A stretch of DNA of 64,000 bases, taken from positions 1-64,000 of the forward strand of contig JAFSAO010000018.1 in the NCBI GenBank assembly GCA_017440935.1. The letters run 5' to 3'. Both the position numbers and the translations under genes were made by a program. This document shows, in pieces, positions 26,320-34,782 of this stretch (the first letter of the stretch is position 1; every line of letters starts with the position of its first letter). The notes beneath the pieces were generated by a model. The model was not told where the DNA came from. It was given only the letters and a program-made list of their open reading frames with translations, and ran no database searches. The DNA is from Opitutales bacterium. GTDB lineage: Bacteria; Verrucomicrobiota; Verrucomicrobiia; Opitutales; UBA953.

Positions 26320-26769
26320 CTATCTTGCGGCGACGGCGTTCCCGTAGGGGAACCACGCGTCAAATTGACCGGAGGAGTAGCAGTGCGCGATAACGGCGAC
26401 CCAAATGATAACCGCCGCGAGAATGGAGCAGAAAACAGCGGCAGAGCCGAAATCCTTTGCGCGCTTGGCGAGCTCGCGGTATGCGGGAGAAATATCGTCG
26501 ACAATCGCTTCAATCGCGGAGTTAACCAATTCTACGGCAAGAATCATCGCCAACGGGAACAGTAAGGCTGCCTTGAAAATCCATCCGATCGGCGAAACGA
26601 GCACGAGAATCGTCGCAGGAACGAAAACAAAAATCTCCTGACGAAATGCCTGCTCATTGCGAAACGCCGCCGCGAACCCGGCACAGGTGTAAAGAAATGC
26701 ACGCCAAATGCGGGAAAGCCCGCCTTTGGATTTTTTCTTTTCGGCAAAATGTTGGTCGTCCATCGGCAT
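26320..26769 (-). CDS. dgkA: Diacylglycerol kinase (DgkA family)
   Basis: 149 residues from ATG 26769 (ATG 26763 is an equal alternative). An integral-membrane kinase phosphorylating diacylglycerol or undecaprenol in the inner membrane. The conserved ELVNSAIEAIVDDIS and KRAKDFGSAAVF match the active-site region of DgkA, with three or four hydrophobic helices. The N-terminal KSKGGLSRIWRAF and the conserved E in FRNEQAFRQE also fit. Upstream of the CrtI-like gene by 9 bases, so the pair is likely one transcript. Confidence 0.9.
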   Translation of the reverse strand: MPMDDQHFAEKKKSKGGLSRIWRAFLYTCAGFAAAFRNEQAFRQEIFVFVPATILVLVSPIGWIFKAALLFPLAMILAVELVNSAIEAIVDDISPAYRELAKRAKDFGSAAVFCSILAAVIIWVAVIAHCYSSGQFDAWFPYGNAVAAR

Positions 26770-26969
26770 TTTTGCGGAAATTAAAACGCAAAAAAAACGC
26801 TTTGGCAAAAAAGATTTTTCTGCGCAGAGCCGAAAACACGGATAAACACGAATTTAGCGCGCCGACTTTGTCGGCGCAGTGACAGGAGACCGTTTAATAC
26901 TTCAAAGTTTTTGCCGGAAGCAAAAACCTTAGCACTTAACTAATCACTCGTCTCCGTTCACCATTCACC

Positions 26970-27002
26970 AAATTGAAATTTGCCGACGGCAAATTTCAAT
27001 TT
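26970..27002. repeat. Intergenic hairpin of the AAATTGAAATTTGCCG family
   Basis: A perfect 16-base inverted repeat with a single unpaired base between the arms, AAATTGAAATTTGCCG and its complement. Similar hairpins occur at 45645-45676, 45682-45714 and 59647-59695. Next to it at 26834-26945 are text-like stretches (ACACGGATAAACACGAATTT and ACAGGAGACCG), the last recurring at 58421. The hairpin could be a terminator or a mobile-element remnant. Confidence 0.6.
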
Positions 27003-27037
27003 GCGGGAACGGTCGCGGGAACGTAGCCTTGTGCGGC

Positions 27038-27709
27038 ATGAAAATTGAACGCACGGCTATCGGACCTTTCGGCACGAACTGTTACCTTTTGAGCGCAGAC
27101 GGGAACGCGGATTGCGCGGTCGTGGACGCACCGCCGGGCGCGGCATCGCTTTTGCTTCCTGTTTTGAAAAAACGCGGGTTGCGCCTCGCCGCCATTCTCC
27201 TTACGCACGGGCATTGGGACCACAACGGCGGTGTCGCCGGGCTTCTCGCGGGAACGCGCGATACGCAGGATTCCCCGCCGGAAGTTTTTGCTCACGTCGC
27301 AGACCTCGATTGCCACGAGCACCCGGAAAAATTCATGGCTTGGTATAAGGCGGCAGTTCCGGATTTGGGCGACGACGATTTCCCCGCTTTTAAGGTTTCG
27401 CGCTGGCTCGCCGACGGCGAAACGTTCCCGCTTCTCGGAAAAACGTGGACGGCATTTCACGTTCCCGGGCATTGTCCCGGAAGTTTGGTCTACTACTGTG
27501 AGGACGAGAAAAAAGCGTGGACGGGCGACGCTGTTTTTGCGGGAAGTATCGGACGGACGGATTTGCCGGGCGGCGATTTTTCCACCCTCGAAAGAGCGAT
27601 TCGCGAAAAAGTTTACACGTTGCCCGAAGATGTGGCGCTTTTCCCGGGACACGGTCCCGCGACGAGCGTCGGCGAAGAAAAATCTTCCAATCCGTTTGTT
27701 CGTCCCTAA
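27038..27709 (+). CDS. Metallo-beta-lactamase-fold hydrolase, glyoxalase II-like
   Basis: 223 residues from ATG 27038. The metal motif is THGHWDHNGG at 56-65, with later HVPGHCPGS and a conserved Asp in TGDAVFAGSIGRTDLPGG, and a final FPGHGPATSVG. This is the YcbL/glyoxalase-II-like subgroup of the superfamily, with two metals expected. The substrate may be a thioester such as S-lactoylglutathione or bacillithiol, but the short length favours a YcbL-type enzyme of unknown physiological target. The pseudopilin gene follows after 52 bases. Confidence 0.88.
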   Translation: MKIERTAIGPFGTNCYLLSADGNADCAVVDAPPGAASLLLPVLKKRGLRLAAILLTHGHWDHNGGVAGLLAGTRDTQDSPPEVFAHVADLDCHEHPEKFMAWYKAAVPDLGDDDFPAFKVSRWLADGETFPLLGKTWTAFHVPGHCPGSLVYYCEDEKKAWTGDAVFAGSIGRTDLPGGDFSTLERAIREKVYTLPEDVALFPGHGPATSVGEEKSSNPFVRP

Positions 27710-27761
27710 AATCTCCTTTTTCAAAAAAAAAAAATCCATCCCCAACCTCCAACCCGACATC

Positions 27762-28430
27762 ATGCGCAATATTCTTTTCAAAAATCGTCGCGCGTTCACG
27801 CTCGTTGAAATTCTCGTCGTGATCGCATTGCTTATCGTCCTCGCGTCTATCACGTTTGCCCTCGCCGGACCGGTTAAAAATTCGATTCTGACGACGAAGG
27901 CGAAATCTCAAATCCAGAAAATTTCCCTCGCGCTCAACGAGTTTAAAAACAAATACGGCGAATATCCGATGACGGACGGCGGCGAAAGCGACGAAGATTG
28001 GGCGGAATTGCTGATTGATTCCGTGCGCGGCGACAGAATCCTTGTGCGCCGCGGCGGGAAACTCAAAATGGCGAAATATAACGAAGGACGCTCGGGTGCG
28101 GAGCCGCTCCCGTTCCTCGCCCTCGGAGAATACGCGCTCGACGACGATTCCGATGTCGAAAACGCGAAAATGATTCTCGACCCGTGGGAAAATCCCTATC
28201 AATACCGCTATAATAAAATTACCGGCGGGAAACCCGGAACGCAGTGGGACGCGCCGACGTTCCTCCTTATTTCCGCCGCCGCCGATTACGAAGAACCGCC
28301 CTCGGACGACGATTACTTCTGCGGCGATATGGAGCGCTCCGGGCTTTTTGAAACGGACGCTTCTCAGGAAAATTATTACTACGAAGATCGCCGCGCCGAC
28401 AATCTCGTCAACATCGACATGGCGCAGTAG
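27762..28430 (+). CDS. Type II secretion GspG-like pseudopilin
   Basis: 222 residues from ATG 27762. The prepilin signature is RRAFTLVEILVVIALLIVLASI: a short basic leader, the cleavage site before FTLVE (Ala replacing the usual Gly before the cut), the +5 Glu and a hydrophobic helix. The globular part has LNEFKNKYGEYPMTDGGE and DPWENPYQYRY, both characteristic of major pseudopilins of the GspG type; the long acidic tail is unusual. No secretion machinery is adjacent, as is common in PVC genomes, where many solitary pseudopilin genes occur. A prepilin peptidase elsewhere would be needed. Confidence 0.85.
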   Translation: MRNILFKNRRAFTLVEILVVIALLIVLASITFALAGPVKNSILTTKAKSQIQKISLALNEFKNKYGEYPMTDGGESDEDWAELLIDSVRGDRILVRRGGKLKMAKYNEGRSGAEPLPFLALGEYALDDDSDVENAKMILDPWENPYQYRYNKITGGKPGTQWDAPTFLLISAAADYEEPPSDDDYFCGDMERSGLFETDASQENYYYEDRRADNLVNIDMAQ

Positions 28431-28444
28431 TTTTTTTTGTAAAA

Positions 28445-28516
28445 ATGAGGAATTAGAAGTTAGAAATGAGAAAGAAAACCTTTTTGACTCCTCATTCTTA
28501 ATTTCTAATTCCTAAT
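28445..28516. repeat. Inverted copies of the AGGAATTAGAAATTA-type repeat
   Basis: Two imperfect inverted arms at 28445-28470 and 28490-28516 repeat the wording of 24806-24833. The hairpin lies between the pseudopilin and the next gene, upstream of its start at 28525. Confidence 0.6.
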
Positions 28517-28524
28517 TCTTCCGA

Positions 28525-30030
28525 ATGTATATTCTCCACAGACGCATCTACGCGAGCAACGATGTCATTCTCCGCATGTGGCTTATCGCGGCGGCGATTA
28601 TTCTTGCCGTGACGGTGTTTATGATGTGGAGCGACCGTTTCCGCGAAAATGTCGACACGAGCATCGCGCGCGTTTCCGTTTTCGGCGTGGAGGCGAAAGG
28701 GCGGGAAGCCGCTAATTTCACGGGAGCGCGCGGTTTTTTCAAAAAAATGAACAAACTCGGCTTGCCGGCAACTACGCGCAACGCCGAATTGAAAGCCCTT
28801 TTTGAGCAGTTGGAGGAAACGGGAACGCTCGTCGCGCTTCCGAATCCGCCCGTCCTCTGGGTTTACGCGGAAGGTTTGACCAAGGAAGCCCGCGACCGTT
28901 GCGTGCAAACCTACGGAAAAGTTTTTTTTGAAAAATCGAAATTCTGTTTTTCCGTTATTGATGCACGCGGTTTCGCAATCCAGCTCGACCCCGATACGTT
29001 CCGAGTGCTTTGGGCGAAAGACGGCGGCGCTGTTTGTGCGCTTCCCTTGCTTTTACTGCCGGACGACACGGGAACGCACGGTTTTACGTTCCGCGTGGAA
29101 GAACGTTTGCCCGACGGCATTTCGTGGAAAAATTGCGGTGAAATCAAAATTCCCGCGTTCCCGTTGCCGTCTATGGACGAAGCCGCCGTCGCCGCGCTCG
29201 AAGCTCCGGTCGAAAATTATTCCGCTGTCGCAGAAATTTCTCCGGAAAACGAAATCGACCCGCCGAGCGTCGCGATAGAATCGCTCGTCGTGCCGCGCGA
29301 CTGCCGCTTTTTCTCGTCGTCGCCTGCCGACCGTGCGGCGTTTGGCACGCTGAGCGTGCGTATCGGGGAAAATAAATCCGGAAAAGTTCCGTCCGTGGCG
29401 TGGAGCCTCGAAAACTTCGGGCTTTTCTCGCCTGCCGATGCTCCCACGCAGGAATTCCCGATTACGCGTGCCGACGCATTGCACAAAAACGTGCGCTTCC
29501 TCGAAAACGAAATTTTTGAAAACAACGCAGACGGCGTTTTGCGTGTTCCCGTGGCGAAAACTTTGTTCCCGTCGGCAGATGCGCGCGGAGCCATGCGCCC
29601 GTGGCTCGTCCAGATGCGCTTCGTGCGCAACGTGTTTTTCGCGGATGATTTTCACGCGTTCCCGCCGTTGCGTATCGGAAAAAATGATTCCGTTTTGGCG
29701 GAACCGATTTCGACGGAAAACGCGACGGCAAAAGTGCGCGCGTTTCGCGTTCCCGACTATTTCCGCGTCCGTAACGAAAAAATTCCCGCAATCGTTCTCG
29801 AAATTTCGCAGGAACTCGGTGTCGGGGACGATTTTTACTGGGCGCCGTATCGCGTTAAGACGGATGCGGGCGAAGAGCTTTTTCCGGAAAGCACGGTCAA
29901 CGTGAAGCCGGGAGTGAAGCAATACTGGTTTTTGCCGCGCCGTAGCGCTCCCGCGAAAATCGAAGTGGTTTATGCCGTGACGCGGACGCTTTTCTGCGAA
30001 GCTGAAATCGCGCCGACCGTTGCCGAGTAG
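28525..30030 (+). CDS. Hypothetical membrane-anchored protein, pseudopilin-associated
   Basis: 501 residues. A single transmembrane helix (about 16-35, MWLIAAAIILAVTVFMMW) follows a short cytoplasmic N-terminus; the rest is predicted outside the cytoplasm and beta-rich, with a possible second helix-poor region of Pro-Ala-Glu. I recognise no family. It lies 94 bases downstream of the pseudopilin and may be an accessory protein of the same pseudopilus. The gene has several CGGGAACG copies and so looks resident. Membership of a named family cannot be claimed. Confidence 0.45.
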   Translation: MYILHRRIYASNDVILRMWLIAAAIILAVTVFMMWSDRFRENVDTSIARVSVFGVEAKGREAANFTGARGFFKKMNKLGLPATTRNAELKALFEQLEETGTLVALPNPPVLWVYAEGLTKEARDRCVQTYGKVFFEKSKFCFSVIDARGFAIQLDPDTFRVLWAKDGGAVCALPLLLLPDDTGTHGFTFRVEERLPDGISWKNCGEIKIPAFPLPSMDEAAVAALEAPVENYSAVAEISPENEIDPPSVAIESLVVPRDCRFFSSSPADRAAFGTLSVRIGENKSGKVPSVAWSLENFGLFSPADAPTQEFPITRADALHKNVRFLENEIFENNADGVLRVPVAKTLFPSADARGAMRPWLVQMRFVRNVFFADDFHAFPPLRIGKNDSVLAEPISTENATAKVRAFRVPDYFRVRNEKIPAIVLEISQELGVGDDFYWAPYRVKTDAGEELFPESTVNVKPGVKQYWFLPRRSAPAKIEVVYAVTRTLFCEAEIAPTVAE

Positions 30031-30152
30031 TGTGCTCGCGATACGGAATTTTCCTTTCTCTTTTCGGTTCAACGTCATTTTTATAATCTTTAATCCGTCT
30101 CAATTTTTCGTTAAGTTTCACGAACACACATTTCGAACTTTCTATATAAGCC

Positions 30153-31688
30153 ATGGCACTCATTTCTTTTTGCAGCCAACTCATTGCAGACACCGGAATC
30201 AGCACCGGAGACGAAGGCAAGGGACGCCTCATTCCCGAAGTCATCCGCGAGCTCCAAGCCGAAACCGGCAAGCGCGGGATCGTTTCCGTCGTTATGAAAG
30301 TGAACGGCGGCGCCAATTCCGGGCACACCGTCGGCGGGCTCAAGCTCAATCTGCTTCCCGCGGGCGTGATTGAAAAGGATGTTGCCGTGCTTGCCATCGG
30401 TGCCGGTGTCGTTGCCGATCCGCGCAAATTCCACTGGGAAGCGCGCCCGCTCGAAAAGATGGACATCCCGATTTATTCGCGCCTGCGTATCGACGAGCGC
30501 ACGATGCTCAGCGACGTTTCGCACCGGATGCTCGACCTTGCGTTTGAGGATTACCGCGTGAACGTCTTGAAGCACCTGCCGCGCGGCTCCACGGGGCGCG
30601 GAATCACGCCCGCGTATTGCGACGAAGTAGGGCAGTGGCAAATCACCTACGCGGATTTCCTCGGTCCGAAGGAAGTTTTTGAAGAAAAAATGAACGCGCG
30701 CATGGACCGTGCCGAACGCACGATTGAGCACGTTTGCCGCGTGGCACCGGAGCTTTGGAGCGAATTTTTCAAAAAACTCACCGCCGCCGAAGTGCGCGGG
30801 AACGCGCCCGCCATTAAAGACGGCATTTTCACCGAAGCCGATTTCGACTTCACGCAATTCGACGCGGGAACGCCGTTTAAGTTTAACCGCGAAAAAGTCA
30901 TCGAAGTTTACTGGAACGCCGGGCAGGAGCTCGTTCCCGCGATTTGCGATGTGCGCGATCTCGTGCTCGACACGATGAAGCGCGGTGAATACATCATCGG
31001 CGAATTCGGGCAGGCTTATTGGCTCGACAAACGCCACGGCTTCCCGCCGAACGTTACTGCCTCGCACACCTTTACGCCGGAATTTTTCCAATCCGCCGGC
31101 ATTCCCGCGCAGCCCGTGCACACGATGGGTTGCTGCAAGGCTTACGATACCAAGGTCGGCACGCACGTTTTCCTCACGCAAATGGACGACGAGCATCCGC
31201 TTTGTAAACGCCTGAAAAAACTCGAATTCGGCGTCGTTTCCGGGCGTCAGCGCATGGTCGGCTGGTGCGACTGTGTGGAAAAAGCCGACGCGCTCCGTTA
31301 CGGCGGTTATCAGGATTTGGTCATCAACAAGCTCGATGCGCTTTCGCCCGCCGACGAATGGCAGGGCGGCGACTTGCTCGTATGCGTCGCCTACAAAGGG
31401 CCGGACGGAAAAATTTACAAACACGTGCCGCGCAACGACGCGCTGCGCCAGACGCTCGTTCCCGTCTACGAAACGCTTCCGGGCTGGACGGAAGACATTT
31501 CCGGCGTGCGCTCGTTTAACGACCTTCCCGAGAACGCCAAACGCTACATCGCGTTCGTGATGAAAACCATCGTCGAACTCGCCGACGCTCCCGCGCTCCC
31601 GAACCTCCGCTACATCGGCGTCGGTCCGCTCCCCTCCCAAATCATCAAAGACATCCCCCCCACCGAAGAGCTGGTGAAGTTGGGGTAG
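30153..31688 (+). CDS. purA: Adenylosuccinate synthetase-like protein (divergent, long)
   Basis: 511 residues against about 430 for the usual enzyme. GTP-dependent condensation of IMP with aspartate is the expected reaction. GDEGKG (20-25) is the IMP/GTP P-loop, but the common QWGDEGKG reads [10 protein letters not shown]. The GHNAGHT site appears as NGGANSGHT, and [16 protein letters not shown] keeps the STGRGI-type core. The C-terminal half has [14 protein letters not shown], which fits the family's PGW element. The gene is alone with its own terminator. A paralogue with another substrate is possible if a standard purA exists elsewhere. Confidence 0.75.
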   Translation: MALISFCSQLIADTGISTGDEGKGRLIPEVIRELQAETGKRGIVSVVMKVNGGANSGHTVGGLKLNLLPAGVIEKDVAVLAIGAGVVADPRKFHWEARPLEKMDIPIYSRLRIDERTMLSDVSHRMLDLAFEDYRVNVLKHLPRGSTGRGITPAYCDEVGQWQITYADFLGPKEVFEEKMNARMDRAERTIEHVCRVAPELWSEFFKKLTAAEVRGNAPAIKDGIFTEADFDFTQFDAGTPFKFNREKVIEVYWNAGQELVPAICDVRDLVLDTMKRGEYIIGEFGQAYWLDKRHGFPPNVTASHTFTPEFFQSAGIPAQPVHTMGCCKAYDTKVGTHVFLTQMDDEHPLCKRLKKLEFGVVSGRQRMVGWCDCVEKADALRYGGYQDLVINKLDALSPADEWQGGDLLVCVAYKGPDGKIYKHVPRNDALRQTLVPVYETLPGWTEDISGVRSFNDLPENAKRYIAFVMKTIVELADAPALPNLRYIGVGPLPSQIIKDIPPTEELVKLG

Positions 31689-31726
31689 CCGGGATTTTGG
31701 AAATACAGAGGTCATAAGGCTTTCCT

Positions 31727-31757
31727 ACGCGGCGTTTTATACGCCGCGTTTGTATTT
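31727..31757 (+). terminator. Terminator of the purA-like gene
   Basis: Stem ACGCGGCGT at 31727-31735 and ACGCCGCGT at 31741-31749 with a 5-base loop, followed by a T-rich run. It lies 38 bases after the stop. Confidence 0.75.
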
Positions 31758-31842
31758 TATTGGGAGATTTTAGTCTGAAGCCCTTGACTATTTTTGCTTT
31801 TGAAAAGAAAATCGAGCCTAAGAGTTAGCCGCGAATACAACT

Positions 31843-34335
31843 ATGAATTCTCCATCCTTCAACTATGCATTACAAAAACTTCAAGCACTCGTTGCGGAAG
31901 TTTCTCCATGCGGGAACCTAAATGAAGCGGGAACAAGGTTTAAAATAATTGATTCTTTAATAGAGATTCTCGGCTGGAACAAAAAAATCACGAATGTTGA
32001 AGTCTATGAGAAAGAGAACGGCTTTACTGATTATGAACTAGGTTGCCCGAGAAAAGTCATCGTCGAGGCAAAAAGGCAAGGTGTAGTGTTTGATTTGCCC
32101 GTAGGATTAGAGGCTTCTGGTAAAGCTGAAATTTCTCTTTTGCAACGACATTCCCAGTCGTTGAAAGATGCCATTAATCAAGCCCAAGAATATTGCGCTA
32201 GTCGAGGTGTTGCTATTGCTTGTATTTGTAATGGTCATCAGCTTGTTATTTTTATTGCTGTGAAGACTAATGGATCTTCTCCGTTGGAGGGAGAGGCGCT
32301 GGTTTTTTCATCGCTTAAGGATATCGTTGATAGGTTTAGTGTGCTTTGGAATGTGTTGTCTGTTCCTGGAGTGGACGAAGGAAGAATATTCGATGTTTTA
32401 GAGGAAAAAAAACATGGGATTCCCATAAAGTGGTCTACGCAGGTACGGAAGAACTTACGTTATCCTAGTGATCTTCAGGCTTCTTTGAAAGCTGTTGCAG
32501 ATTTGCTTATTTTGGATATTCCTGAAAATAGAGAGCTGCAAGGAATGTTTTATGAACAATGTTATTGCGAGAGCGGGGCATTATCGAAATATGCACTATC
32601 TAGTAAAGAGTTGATCAAGGCTCGGTATAACGCACTATTTAGTGATATAGATTCAGATTCAACAATTGTAGTTCCAGTAAAAAAGAAAAAAAGCAAGCAT
32701 GCTTTGGACAGTAGTGTTATCCTGGAGAGTTTGTCGAAAAGACCTATAATTTTAATAGGAGATGTTGGTGTCGGTAAAACTACATTTGTAAAGAATTTAT
32801 TCTTATCAAATGATACGCCAGAATTTAAAAATGCACTGTACCTTTATGTTGATTTGGGGTCTGAGGCGGCGTTATCCGATTTGAGGTTGAGTGAATATGT
32901 AAAAGATCGAATAGTTAATCTTCTCACGGAAAATTATGGAGTTGATATTTACGAAAGGCATTTCCTGAACGGAGTCTATTCGTCGGAGATTGTGAGATTT
33001 TCTAAGGGATTGTATGCGCCTTTAAAGGAGACTGACCCAGTTTCATATGAAAAGGAAAAGATTAGAATGCTTGAAGAGCTCATGAAAAACAAATCAGAGC
33101 ATCTAAAGCGATCGTTAAGTCACTATGCCAAAGCAGCTAAAAAGCAGATAATTATATTCTTGGATAATGCAGATCAGAGAGATTTTGAATTTCAGCAGCA
33201 AGCATTTTTAATCTCACAAGAATTAGCTGTGGGATGGAATTCTTTAGTTTTTATATCCGTTCGCCCTTTGACTTTTTATAAATCTAAGAGTGCGGGAATT
33301 TTGACTGCATATCCCCACAAGATTTATACAATCGCGCCTCCTCGAATAGAGGATGTGGTTCGGAAGAGATTGATATTTGCAGAGAAAATATCCAAAAGAG
33401 AAATTCCTCTTCCACTTGACAAGATGCGAGGAGCAAATTGGCTCCAAATACCTTCTTTTACAGCGTTCGCTACGGTTTTGATTCGTTCTTTGGAGAAAAA
33501 TAAAGACCTGAATGAGTTTTTGGAGAATGTTACAGGGGGGAATGTCCGACTTTCTTTGACGTTTATTCGAGATTTTATAGGAAGCTCCAATGTCGATACT
33601 GAGAAAATAATAGGGGAAGAAAATAGCAGTTATCTGATTCCAATACATGAGTTCTCAAAGCAGGCTCTTCTTGGAGATTATTCCTATTTTGATTCAAATT
33701 CTTCGATTGCTCTTAATTTGTTCGATGTGTCAGAGTCGGACAAAAGGGAACATTTTATCACTCCTATTCTCTTGGCATTTTTAAATCAAAAAACATTCCA
33801 GAATGCAGATGGTTTTGTTTTGTCTGACTCTGTTTTTAAGGAACTTCAACGCTTGGGATTTAAGGTGTCTCAAATAGAATGGACCCTCAAGAGATCGATT
33901 AATCGAAAACTGATAGAGCTGCCTTCTCGGTTCACATTTGATGAGGATGATGCGCGCTTACTTAACAATAAGCGCATAGATGGGCCTTTTAGGGTGACAT
34001 CTTTGGGACTGTACCACATCGCTCGTTGGATTGGGGAATTTGCCTATTTAGATGCCATATCTGTTGATACTCCGATTTTTGAAAAAGAAGCAGACGATCA
34101 GATAGGAAAAATGTTTCAATCTGGCTCGTTTAATATATCAATTAGATTAAGGCGCACTAAGCGGTTTCGTGATTATTTGCTTGCTGTGTGGCGAGATTTT
34201 GGGGAGCCGCCTTCTTATTTTGATTTTGCACAGAGCATTAAGGCTCAATCTGATAGTTTTGTACGGGTAGAGACTGCGGTTAATCAGATTTATTCCGCGA
34301 CTGAAACTTTAAAGTCAGAACCAAAATCTTTGTGA
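31843..34335 (+). CDS. Defence-type NTPase: HsdR-N-like nuclease domain fused to a P-loop ATPase
   Basis: 830 residues. The first 160 resemble the N-terminal domain of type I restriction subunit R: LIEILGWNKKITNVEVYE, DYELGCPRKVIVEAKRQG with the PD-(D/E)XK Asp and E-A-K near 62-76, and ACICNGHQLVIF. A P-loop domain follows: IGDVGVGKTTF (about 305) and the Walker B run IIIFLDNADQ (about 435). The last 350 residues are helical with no motif I know. The layout is that of stand-alone anti-phage NTPases (KAP/STAND-like effectors). The gene is AT-rich and holds only two near-variants of the CGGGAACG motif at its start. It precedes vsr by 24 bases. Confidence 0.7.
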   Translation: MNSPSFNYALQKLQALVAEVSPCGNLNEAGTRFKIIDSLIEILGWNKKITNVEVYEKENGFTDYELGCPRKVIVEAKRQGVVFDLPVGLEASGKAEISLLQRHSQSLKDAINQAQEYCASRGVAIACICNGHQLVIFIAVKTNGSSPLEGEALVFSSLKDIVDRFSVLWNVLSVPGVDEGRIFDVLEEKKHGIPIKWSTQVRKNLRYPSDLQASLKAVADLLILDIPENRELQGMFYEQCYCESGALSKYALSSKELIKARYNALFSDIDSDSTIVVPVKKKKSKHALDSSVILESLSKRPIILIGDVGVGKTTFVKNLFLSNDTPEFKNALYLYVDLGSEAALSDLRLSEYVKDRIVNLLTENYGVDIYERHFLNGVYSSEIVRFSKGLYAPLKETDPVSYEKEKIRMLEELMKNKSEHLKRSLSHYAKAAKKQIIIFLDNADQRDFEFQQQAFLISQELAVGWNSLVFISVRPLTFYKSKSAGILTAYPHKIYTIAPPRIEDVVRKRLIFAEKISKREIPLPLDKMRGANWLQIPSFTAFATVLIRSLEKNKDLNEFLENVTGGNVRLSLTFIRDFIGSSNVDTEKIIGEENSSYLIPIHEFSKQALLGDYSYFDSNSSIALNLFDVSESDKREHFITPILLAFLNQKTFQNADGFVLSDSVFKELQRLGFKVSQIEWTLKRSINRKLIELPSRFTFDEDDARLLNNKRIDGPFRVTSLGLYHIARWIGEFAYLDAISVDTPIFEKEADDQIGKMFQSGSFNISIRLRRTKRFRDYLLAVWRDFGEPPSYFDFAQSIKAQSDSFVRVETAVNQIYSATETLKSEPKSL

Positions 34336-34359
34336 ATTTGAAGTCTCATACAAATCAAG

Positions 34360-34782
34360 ATGGATAGAGTTTCCAATGCGGTGCGTTCCCGCAATATGGC
34401 TGCGGTGCGTAGTCGGGATACGAAGCCAGAAGTGAAAATTCGTTCGCTTTTGCATCGGTTGGGATTTCGGTTTCGTCTGTGCGACAAATCACTTCCCGGA
34501 AAACCGGATATTGTTTTGAAGAAATACAAAACGGTGATTTTTGTGAACGGATGTTTTTGGCATCGCCACGAAAATTGTCTGAGGTCGAAACTGCCGGAAA
34601 CGAACAAAGAGTTTTGGGAAAAGAAGATTCGCTCGAATGTAGAACGCGACAGAAAGAATAAACAAGAACTCGCCGAGCAAGGTTGGCGAGTTCTTGTTAT
34701 TTGGGAATGCGAAGTGAAGAAAATTATCGATAATCCTCAGATGTTAAAATCCCTATTATTTGAATCGAATTTGGAGATTTAA
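34360..34782 (+). CDS. vsr: Very short patch repair endonuclease
   Basis: 140 residues, the normal length. It nicks the DNA 5' of the T in T-G mismatches left by deamination of 5-methylcytosine. The signature NMAAVRSRDTKPEVKIRS opens the protein, followed by DKSLPGKPDIVLKKYKTV with catalytic Asp about 50 and VNGCFWHRHENC (65-72), equivalent to the family's HGCFWH. Vsr genes usually sit beside cytosine-5 methyltransferases, as here. Its 3' end overlaps the HpaII-like gene tail-to-tail by 27 bases. It has one CGTTCCCG copy near the start. Confidence 0.95.
   Translation: MDRVSNAVRSRNMAAVRSRDTKPEVKIRSLLHRLGFRFRLCDKSLPGKPDIVLKKYKTVIFVNGCFWHRHENCLRSKLPETNKEFWEKKIRSNVERDRKNKQELAEQGWRVLVIWECEVKKIIDNPQMLKSLLFESNLEI

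Noticed and set aside
27231-27761. Long upstream extension of the pseudopilin frame
   Set aside because: It is a shadow of the MBL hydrolase; the prepilin leader must be short.
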